From Burkholderiaceae bacterium (lineage in GTDB: Bacteria > Pseudomonadota > Gammaproteobacteria > Burkholderiales > Burkholderiaceae), in assembly GCA_947461805.1 (NCBI GenBank), contig CANHMJ010000071.1, positions 1-7,207 on the forward strand: DNA of 7,207 nt, read 5' to 3'. Below the pieces are notes generated by a model that saw only the letters and a program-made list of their open reading frames with translations, did not search any database and was not told the DNA's origin. Both the position numbers and the translations under genes were made by a program. The stretch's first letter is position 1, and every line of letters begins with the position of its first letter. Shown here one piece after another: positions 1 through 5,948 of the stretch.

Positions 1-1
1 A

Positions 2-1081
2 GATGACTTGGCATTGATGCACGACTTAGCAAAGATCGTTGAAAAGGTATCGGCCGATGGCCGGCGCTTAAAGCCGCGTGAGGTAGTTGCTGAGTTTGAT
101 GTCTACCTGCATGACGAATTGGATTTGATGCGCGAGGCGGCTAATGCTAGCCAGCTGCGTCGTTACTTTATCGATTCAGATAAGTTAATGATTCCGGAAA
201 TGTACTGGGATCTGTGCCATACCAGCGTGATTGTGATGGAGCGCATGAATGGGATCTCGATTGGTCGTACCGAAGAATTGCGCGCAGCTGGGGTTGATTT
301 TAAAAAATTGGCAGCGGACGGCGTTGAAATCTTTTTCACCCAAGTGTTTCAGTATGGCTTCTTTCATGCGGATATGCACCCAGGCAATATTCTGATCAGT
401 CTAGAGCCCGAGCGATTTGGGCGATTTATTTCTTTGGATTTTGGAATTGTGGGCGCGCTCAGTGAGTCCGATAAAAATTACCTAGCGCAAAATTTCTTGG
501 CTTTCTTTAATCGCAATTACCGCCGCGTTGCCGAATTGCACATTGAGTCTGGCTGGGTGCCTGCGGATACGCGCGTAGAAGAATTAGAGGGTGCGGTACG
601 TTCTGTGTGTGAGCCCTACTTTGATCGCCCCCTCAAAGAAATCTCTTTAGGTATTGTGCTGATGCGTTTATTTCAGACCTCGCGGCGCTTTAAGGTGGAA
701 ATTCAGCCCCAACTGACTTTATTGCAAAAGACACTCCTCAATGTGGAGGGTTTGGCGCGGCAACTCGATCCTGACCTGGATTTGTGGAAAACTGCTAAAC
801 CGATCCTGGAAAAATGGATTAGCGAGCAGTTAGGCTGGCGGGGTCTGATTGAGGGCCTCAAAACAGAAGCGCCCAATTGGGCGAAAATTCTCCCCACCTT
901 GCCCCGCCTGTTAGCAGAGAACTTGGCGCAGTCCAACAAAGCCGAACAGGGCGCTGAGCTGGTTTTACTGAAAACCCTGCTTCAGGAAGAGCGTCAGACG
1001 CGGCGCCTGATTACCGGGGCTTTGCTGTTTGCGGGAGGCTTTATTGCGGGTGCGGTACTGATTTCCCTCAGTATTTTCTAG
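2..1081 (+). CDS. ubiB: UbiB, ubiquinone biosynthesis kinase-like protein (5' end missing)
   Basis: UbiB belongs to the ABC1/ADCK/COQ8 atypical kinase family. It is a membrane-associated ATPase-like protein needed for aerobic ubiquinone synthesis, probably aiding access to lipid intermediates rather than phosphorylating proteins. The reading frame is open to the left edge, so the TTG at 8 is not a credible start. About 360 residues are present of the roughly 520-550 usual, and the N-terminal KxGQ motif and alanine-rich loop lie outside the window. Counting from the codon at 8, the ELD of the family's E-x-D region is at about 38-40, the catalytic-loop motif HADMHPGN at 120-127 (bases 365-388), and the metal-binding DFG at 144-146. 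A hydrophobic C-terminal segment at about 334-357 should anchor the protein in the membrane. E. coli UbiB is usually drawn with two such helices, whereas I see one clear one. Identification is secure. The gene ends in TAG, 55 bases before the DUF502 gene. Confidence 0.95.
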   Translation, partial: DDLALMHDLAKIVEKVSADGRRLKPREVVAEFDVYLHDELDLMREAANASQLRRYFIDSDKLMIPEMYWDLCHTSVIVMERMNGISIGRTEELRAAGVDFKKLAADGVEIFFTQVFQYGFFHADMHPGNILISLEPERFGRFISLDFGIVGALSESDKNYLAQNFLAFFNRNYRRVAELHIESGWVPADTRVEELEGAVRSVCEPYFDRPLKEISLGIVLMRLFQTSRRFKVEIQPQLTLLQKTLLNVEGLARQLDPDLDLWKTAKPILEKWISEQLGWRGLIEGLKTEAPNWAKILPTLPRLLAENLAQSNKAEQGAELVLLKTLLQEERQTRRLITGALLFAGGFIAGAVLISLSIF

Positions 1082-1085
1082 GCCA

Positions 1086-1099
1086 GACCCCATTGGGTC
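1086..1099. repeat. Short hairpin after ubiB
   Basis: GACCC at 1086-1090 pairs with GGGTC at 1095-1099 around a four-base loop. It lies five bases after the ubiB stop. No T-run follows, so it is not a convincing intrinsic terminator. It could slow 3' exonucleases on the ubiB message or be chance. Confidence 0.35.
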
Positions 1100-1101
1100 C
1101 C

Positions 1102-1126
1102 TCTAGCCGTTAAAATGCCGGCTAGG
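1102..1126. repeat. Inverted repeat with a -10-like box in its loop
   Basis: CTAGCCG at 1103-1109 is the exact inverted complement of CGGCTAG at 1119-1125, separated by nine bases. A T-G wobble pair at 1102/1126 extends the stem. The loop contains TAAAAT (1111-1116), one mismatch from the sigma-70 -10 consensus, but I see no good -35 hexamer 16-18 bases upstream. The repeat ends ten bases before the DUF502 start codon. It may be an operator over a weak promoter, or an RNA hairpin between two cistrons. No U-tract follows, which argues against a terminator. Confidence 0.45.
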
Positions 1127-1136
1127 CTGATTAATT

Positions 1137-1781
1137 ATGAAAAAATACTTTATTGCAGGCATTTTGGTTTGGGCTCCAGTGGCGATCACGGTTTGGGTGA
1201 TCTCATGGGGCCTGGGCCTACTTGATAGCATCTTTGGTTCGGTCATGATGGCCATCATTACCGTTTCCCCTGGGGAGTTCTCCCCCGACTTAAAGCATTT
1301 CCGTGAGATTCCAGCGATTGGCGTGCTGATTGTGGTGGGCGTCATCATGGTCACCGGTCTACTTGCGATTAGTTTTGCAGGCCAGTGGTGGGTGCGAGTT
1401 TGGGATAAGCAGGTAAATCGCATTCCGATTGTGCGATCCATCTATTCGAGCGTAAAACAGGTTTCCTCTACGTTGTTTTCTGGAAGTGGACAGGCCTTTC
1501 GGAAAGCCTTGTTAATTCGCTATCCCCATCCGAACTCGTGGGCGATTGCATTTCAGACGGGTACACCCGCTGCAGAAATCAGCTCCAAAGTCGGCGAAGA
1601 TTACGTCAATGTATTTTTGCCAACTACCCCAAACCCCACATCTGGGTTTTTCATGATTGTTCCCCGGTCTTCTGTCATCGAGTTGGATATGACAGTAGAA
1701 GAAGCCTTGAAGCATATTGTTTCAATGGGTTCTGTGCCGCCCGGTGTTCGCACGAATGCCTCCACACTGATTAAAAAATAG
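1137..1781 (+). CDS. DUF502 family inner-membrane protein
   Basis: This is a 214-residue member of the DUF502 family, whose biochemical function is unknown to me. The N-terminus (residues about 5-30) is a hydrophobic segment that could be an uncleaved signal anchor, and a second membrane helix covers about 59-82. A soluble C-terminal domain follows, carrying two family hallmarks: NRIPIVRSIY at 94-103, and the PTTPNPTSGF stretch at 162-171, followed by a V-P-R-S turn. The protein is probably complete, because the ATG at 1137 begins the typical MKK-hydrophobic start. Its Shine-Dalgarno is weak: only AGG at 1124-1126, ten bases upstream and inside an inverted repeat. It stops 15 bases before aspS and is probably co-transcribed with it. 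From memory, DUF502 next to aspS is a common arrangement in Burkholderiales. The family assignment is firm, but no reaction can be named. Confidence 0.92.
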   Translation: MKKYFIAGILVWAPVAITVWVISWGLGLLDSIFGSVMMAIITVSPGEFSPDLKHFREIPAIGVLIVVGVIMVTGLLAISFAGQWWVRVWDKQVNRIPIVRSIYSSVKQVSSTLFSGSGQAFRKALLIRYPHPNSWAIAFQTGTPAAEISSKVGEDYVNVFLPTTPNPTSGFFMIVPRSSVIELDMTVEEALKHIVSMGSVPPGVRTNASTLIKK

Positions 1782-1787
1782 ATTTAT

Positions 1788-1792
1788 AGGAA
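1788..1792 (+). promoter_or_regulatory. Ribosome binding site of aspS
   Basis: AGGAA lies in the 15-base gap before aspS. The spacing is four bases to the ATG at 1797 and ten to a second in-frame ATG at 1803. Spacing alone does not decide between them. The MSMRSH start remembered from burkholderial AspRS proteins favours 1797. Confidence 0.55.
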
Positions 1793-1796
1793 CCTT

Positions 1797-3599
1797 ATGT
1801 CGATGCGAAGCCATGCCTGCGGTCAGGTAACGGAAACACTTATTGGTACAGAAGTCACACTGGCTGGCTGGGTTAATCGCCGCCGTGATCATGGTGGGGT
1901 AATCTTTATTGACTTGCGCGACCGCGAGGGTTTTGTGCAGGTAGTTTGCGATCCCGATCGTGCCGCTATGTTTGCACTCGCTGAGCAGGTCCGCAATGAA
2001 TTTTGCATTCAGATTAAAGGTCTTGTGCGTGCCCGCCCAGCTGGCACTGAAAATGCGGATCTGGTGAGCGGCAAGATCGAGATTTTGTGCCATGAACTCG
2101 TGATCTTGAATGCATCGGTTACGCCACCATTTCAGCTCGATGATGAGAACCTGTCGGAGACTACACGCCTCACCCACCGCGTATTGGACTTGCGGCGGCC
2201 CCAAATGCAAAAGAATTTGCGCCTGCGTTACAACGTCGCAATGGAAACCCGCCGCTACTTGGATGCTGCTGGATTTATCGATATCGAAACACCGATGTTG
2301 ACCAAAAGTACGCCAGAGGGTGCGCGCGATTACTTGGTGCCATCCCGAGTGCATGACGGCCAATTCTTTGCTTTGCCCCAGTCGCCCCAGTTGTTTAAGC
2401 AGTTATTAATGGTTGCTGGTTTTGAGCGTTACTACCAAATTACTAAATGTTTCCGTGACGAAGATTTGCGGGCAGATCGCCAGCCTGAATTTACCCAGAT
2501 CGATTGCGAAACTTCCTTCTTAAATGAACTGGAGATACGCGATCTTTTTGAAAACATGGCGCGCCATATTTTCAAGACCGTGATGAATGTTGATTTACCA
2601 AACCCATTCCCAGTGATGCCCTACTCGGAAGGCATGGCGCGCTTTGGTTCGGATAAGCCAGATTTGCGTGTGAACCTGGAATTTACCGAGTTAACCGATT
2701 TGATGAAGGATGTCGACTTTAAAGTCTTCTCTGGCCCAGCCAATCAAGCCGATGGCCGTGTTGTAGCCTTACGCATACCGGGTGGCGCTGAGATTAGCCG
2801 TAGTGAAATTGATGACTACACCCAGTTTGTTGCAATCTATGGCGCTAAAGGATTGGCTTGGATTAAGGTGAACTCAGTAAGCGAAGGCCGTAATGGCTTG
2901 CAATCACCCATTGTCAAGAATCTTCACGATGCTGCAATTGACGGTATTTTGAAGCGCACCAATGCCCAAGATGGCGACATCATTTTCTTTGGCGCTGATA
3001 AGGTCAAGGTCGTCAATGATGCCATTGGTAACTTGCGTTTGCGCATTGGCTTATCAACCTGGGGTAAAGCCCATGGCCTCTTTACTGATGCATGGAAGCC
3101 ACTGTGGGTGGTTGACTTCCCGATGTTTGATTACGATGACGGTGAAGGGCGCTGGGTTGCTTGCCATCACCCATTCACTAGCCCCAAAGATGAGCACTTG
3201 CAGTTTTTGGAAACGGACCCGGGTAAGTGTTTAGCAAAAGCCTATGACATGGTTCTCAACGGCAGTGAAATCGGTGGTGGCTCGGTGCGAATTCACCAGG
3301 AGGTAGTGCAGAGTCAGGTATTCCGCGCTTTGAATATTGGCCCTGAAGAGGCGCAAGCCAAGTTTGGCTTCTTATTGGACGCGCTGCAGTATGGTGCGCC
3401 TCCCCACGGCGGTATCGCCTTCGGTTTAGATCGGATTGTCACGATGATGACGGGGTCCGAATCGATTCGCGATGTCATTGCTTTCCCCAAAACCCAGCGT
3501 GCACAATGCCTCCTAACCCAGGCCCCAAGTCCAGTGGACGAACGCCAGTTACGTGAGTTGCACATTCGGTTGCGTCAAGCAACGCCAGTAGCGCAATAG
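1797..3599 (+). CDS. aspS: Aspartyl-tRNA synthetase, probably non-discriminating
   Basis: This class IIb synthetase joins aspartate to tRNA in the cytoplasm using ATP. At 600 residues it has the normal bacterial length, with an N-terminal OB-fold anticodon-binding domain (about 1-110), a catalytic core, the bacterial GAD-type insertion (about 290-430), and a C-terminal catalytic portion. Motif 1 lies around FIDIETPMLTK (160-170). Motif 2 runs from FRDEDLRADRQPEF to QID (219-236). Motif 3 is GIAFGLDR (539-546) and contains the ATP-binding arginine. In the anticodon domain the protein has RRRDHGG with His32, and RPAG with Gly83. As I recall, these match His31 and the Gly near 81 of the Pseudomonas aeruginosa enzyme, which also charges tRNA-Asn, whereas E. 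coli has Leu30 and Lys. This suggests Asp-tRNA-Asn formation, to be amidated by GatCAB. An in-frame ATG at 1803 is a possible alternative start. nudB follows after 15 bases. Confidence 0.98.
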   Translation: MSMRSHACGQVTETLIGTEVTLAGWVNRRRDHGGVIFIDLRDREGFVQVVCDPDRAAMFALAEQVRNEFCIQIKGLVRARPAGTENADLVSGKIEILCHELVILNASVTPPFQLDDENLSETTRLTHRVLDLRRPQMQKNLRLRYNVAMETRRYLDAAGFIDIETPMLTKSTPEGARDYLVPSRVHDGQFFALPQSPQLFKQLLMVAGFERYYQITKCFRDEDLRADRQPEFTQIDCETSFLNELEIRDLFENMARHIFKTVMNVDLPNPFPVMPYSEGMARFGSDKPDLRVNLEFTELTDLMKDVDFKVFSGPANQADGRVVALRIPGGAEISRSEIDDYTQFVAIYGAKGLAWIKVNSVSEGRNGLQSPIVKNLHDAAIDGILKRTNAQDGDIIFFGADKVKVVNDAIGNLRLRIGLSTWGKAHGLFTDAWKPLWVVDFPMFDYDDGEGRWVACHHPFTSPKDEHLQFLETDPGKCLAKAYDMVLNGSEIGGGSVRIHQEVVQSQVFRALNIGPEEAQAKFGFLLDALQYGAPPHGGIAFGLDRIVTMMTGSESIRDVIAFPKTQRAQCLLTQAPSPVDERQLRELHIRLRQATPVAQ

Positions 3600-3614
3600 G
3601 ATTCATACTCTCTC

Positions 3615-4067
3615 TTGAAAATCCCCATTTCAGTACTGGTCGTAATTCACAATGCGAATGGCGAAGTTTTACTGATTGAGCGCACCGATCGCCCCGGATT
3701 TTGGCAGTCGGTGACTGGCAGCCTCGATTTCATGGATGAGCCTACGCGTGAGGCTGCCATTCGAGAGGTATTTGAGGAGACGGGCATTGATGTCACTGCA
3801 CTACCAAGTGATGCTCTTCAGGATATGCAGCACGCCATTGAGTATGAGATCTACCCCGATTGGCGTTATCGCTATGCGCCCGGCGTTACCCATAATCGCG
3901 AACATTGGTTCACATTGACGGTTCCTGTTAATACCCCGGTGCACTTAGCGCCGCGGGAGCATACGGCATTTGAATGGTTGCCCTATGCTGATGCTGCAAA
4001 ACGCTGTTTCTCAGCAAGCAATGGCGCAGCCATCCTGCGCTTGCAAGACATCAATGCAGCAAAGTAG
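3615..4067 (+). CDS. nudB: Nudix hydrolase, dihydroneopterin triphosphate diphosphatase
   Basis: NudB (FolQ) removes pyrophosphate from 7,8-dihydroneopterin triphosphate, the second step of the pterin branch of folate synthesis. It also hydrolyses some dNTPs in vitro, hence the older name dATP pyrophosphohydrolase. The 150-residue protein resembles E. coli NudB at DxPGFWQSVTGS (residues 25-36), in the Nudix box (35-58, ending REVFEETGI with Glu51, Glu54 and Glu55 as metal ligands), and at RYRYAPGVTHN (84-94). The first Nudix spacer is GX6E, not the canonical GX5E. I recall the same one-residue insertion in burkholderial homologues, so it is probably a lineage trait. The start is TTG at 3615, the first possible start after the in-frame aspS stop. 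The nearest Shine-Dalgarno-like AGGA (3598-3601) is 13 bases away and overlaps that stop, so initiation is probably weak or coupled to aspS termination. The substrate is inferred from family. Confidence 0.9.
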   Translation: MKIPISVLVVIHNANGEVLLIERTDRPGFWQSVTGSLDFMDEPTREAAIREVFEETGIDVTALPSDALQDMQHAIEYEIYPDWRYRYAPGVTHNREHWFTLTVPVNTPVHLAPREHTAFEWLPYADAAKRCFSASNGAAILRLQDINAAK

Positions 4068-4091
4068 GCCATACATCACTAAGATAGCTCA

Positions 4092-5927
4092 ATGAGACCC
4101 AGTTCCCACCCCTCAGCAGCTGATGCTGCCGGACCCCCAAAAGCAAACGCATTTACCCGGGGGGATTGGCGTGTCATTCGAGATTTATTGCCTTATTTGC
4201 TAGAGCATAAGGTGCGTGTTGCATTGGCGCTGTCGTGTTTGATTGCGGCTAAATTTGCGAACTTGGGTATTCCAATCCTTTTAAAGGATTTGATTGACAC
4301 GCTGAATACCAAAGTAGATACAGCACAAGCATTGATGCTGATTCCGGTGGGTTTGATTCTGGCATATGGGGCGTTGCGTGTATCTGCTTCTTTGTTTAAT
4401 GAGTTGCGCGAAGCCTTGTTTGCGCGAGTGACCCAAAATGCGGTACGTAAGGTGGCCTTACAGGTATTTAATCATTTGCATTCCTTGGCGCTGAGTTTTC
4501 ATTTGGCACGCCAAACGGGTGGAGTCAGTCGTGATATTGAGCGTGGTACCCGCGGCATCCAGTCGCTGATCTCATATTCGCTTTACAGCATCCTCCCGAC
4601 CCTAATTGAGTTTTGTTTGGTCCTTGGCTACTTGGCGTATGCCTATGATATTTGGTTTGCCGTTATCACCTTTGTAGCCCTGGTCCTCTATATTATTTTT
4701 ACGGTCTTAGTGACTGAGTGGCGTACGCACTTTAGAAGAACCATGAACGACATGGACTCGAAGGCAAATCAAAAAGCCATCGATTCTTTGTTGAATTTTG
4801 AGACCGTTAAGTATTTTGGTAATGAGCAGTTTGAATCGCGTCGCTATGACGATAATTTAGTTCGCTATCAAACCGCAGCCATCCAGTCGCAAAAGTCATT
4901 GGCGGTTTTGAACTTAGGCCAGCAGATCATCATTGCCATTGGCCTCGTATTAATTCTGTGGCGCGCTACGATTGGTGTCAGCAATGGCACCATGACCTTG
5001 GGCGACCTCGTGTTAGTCAATACGCTGATGATTCAGTTGTATATTCCTTTAAATTTCTTGGGCGTAATTTACCGGGAAATCAAGCAAGCCATTACCGACA
5101 TGGATCGCATGTTTACCCTATTGAGCACCGATCGGGAGATTGCCGATAAACCCAACGCCCCGGCTCTGCACATTACGAATTACGACACTGGACCTCAGGT
5201 TTGCTTCGAGCATGTGTCGTTTTATTATGAAAAAAAGCGACCCATTTTGCATGACATAAGCTTTACGATTCCGGCGGGGACCATTACAGCAGTGGTTGGT
5301 CAAAGTGGGGCTGGAAAAAGTACCTTAGCCCGCTTACTGTTTCGGTTTTACGATATTCAAAGCGGCCGCATTGAAATGGATGGTCAGGGCATTGATGCGG
5401 TTCAGCAAGCCAGTTTACGCAGCGCGATTGGCATCGTGCCACAAGATACGGTTTTATTTAATGACACCATTGGATACAACATCGCCTACGGTAAACCAGG
5501 CTCATCGATGGAAGAAGTGCAAGCGGCGGCAAGGGCAGCCCAAATTGATGGCTTTATTCAGCGCTTGCCTGATGGGTACAACACCCAAGTGGGTGAGCGT
5601 GGATTGAAGCTATCGGGCGGCGAGAAGCAGCGGGTAGCCATTGCCAGAACATTGCTTAAAAAACCGGCCATGCTGATTTTTGATGAAGCCACCTCGGCCC
5701 TTGATTCCAAGACAGAACGGGCAATTCAGGAGGAGTTACTGAATTTGGCTCGCAACCGAACGACCTTGATTATTGCCCACCGACTCTCTACCATTACCCA
5801 TGCCGATCAAATTTTGGTGATGGAGCAGGGTGAGATTATTGAGCGTGGTACCCATGTCCAGTTGCTTGAAGCCCGTGGCCGGTATGCGGAAATGTGGCAA
5901 ATGCAAGAGCGCACTGCAGTTGATTAG
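4092..5927 (+). CDS. atmA: Atm1/HMT1-type ABC exporter (AtmA-like)
   Basis: This is a half-size ABC exporter of 611 residues that should act as an inner-membrane homodimer. Residues 1-35 form a cytosolic lead-in and about 36-330 the six-helix transmembrane domain. The nucleotide-binding domain from about 365 is complete: Walker A GQSGAGKST (403-411), Q-loop Gln451, signature LSGGEKQ (508-514), Walker B MLIFDE (527-532), H-loop His563. The ETVKYFGNE stretch (237-245) and LNLGQ (273-277) mark the Atm1/ABCB7/HMT1 branch rather than MsbA. Known relatives move glutathione conjugates, metal-glutathione complexes or sulfur precursors. AtmA of Cupriavidus metallidurans contributes to nickel and cobalt resistance. 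Arg211, Arg215, Asn274, Gln277 and Arg328 fit the glutathione site of Novosphingobium Atm1 at a constant offset. The ATG at 4092 is the best start, since no other Met occurs before residue 82. It has no strong Shine-Dalgarno. The exact substrate is open, and the symbol is by analogy. Confidence 0.93.
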   Translation: MRPSSHPSAADAAGPPKANAFTRGDWRVIRDLLPYLLEHKVRVALALSCLIAAKFANLGIPILLKDLIDTLNTKVDTAQALMLIPVGLILAYGALRVSASLFNELREALFARVTQNAVRKVALQVFNHLHSLALSFHLARQTGGVSRDIERGTRGIQSLISYSLYSILPTLIEFCLVLGYLAYAYDIWFAVITFVALVLYIIFTVLVTEWRTHFRRTMNDMDSKANQKAIDSLLNFETVKYFGNEQFESRRYDDNLVRYQTAAIQSQKSLAVLNLGQQIIIAIGLVLILWRATIGVSNGTMTLGDLVLVNTLMIQLYIPLNFLGVIYREIKQAITDMDRMFTLLSTDREIADKPNAPALHITNYDTGPQVCFEHVSFYYEKKRPILHDISFTIPAGTITAVVGQSGAGKSTLARLLFRFYDIQSGRIEMDGQGIDAVQQASLRSAIGIVPQDTVLFNDTIGYNIAYGKPGSSMEEVQAAARAAQIDGFIQRLPDGYNTQVGERGLKLSGGEKQRVAIARTLLKKPAMLIFDEATSALDSKTERAIQEELLNLARNRTTLIIAHRLSTITHADQILVMEQGEIIERGTHVQLLEARGRYAEMWQMQERTAVD

Positions 5928-5930
5928 AAT
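5925..5930 (+). promoter_or_regulatory. Weak -10-like box before glycerate kinase
   Basis: TAGAAT, one mismatch from the -10 consensus, overlaps the stop codon of the exporter gene, 18 bases before the glycerate kinase ATG. The hexamer 17 bases upstream (TGCAAG) is a poor -35. A secondary internal promoter is possible, but the evidence is slight. Confidence 0.15.
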
Positions 5931-5948
5931 GGTATTGAAAGCATATTC

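Noticed and set aside
8..10. TTG at 8 as the start of ubiB
   Set aside because: The frame is open to the window edge, and the family has about 165-190 further residues upstream, so this is an internal codon.
1093..1116. Sigma-70 promoter using TTGGGT as -35 and TAAAAT as -10
   Set aside because: The spacer would be only 12 bases, too short for a functional pair.
1086..1126. Intrinsic terminator between ubiB and DUF502
   Set aside because: Two hairpins are present, but neither is followed by a T-run, so termination is not supported.
1103..1441. A 112-codon - strand open frame over the start of the DUF502 gene
   Set aside because: It covers recognised DUF502 membrane segments, has a low-complexity Thr/Pro/Met composition, and shows no recognisable domain.
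1722..2363. A 213-codon open frame on the - strand across the DUF502-aspS junction
   Set aside because: It overlaps strongly conserved aspS coding sequence, resembles no family I know, and is rich in His, Cys and Gln as expected of an antisense shadow.
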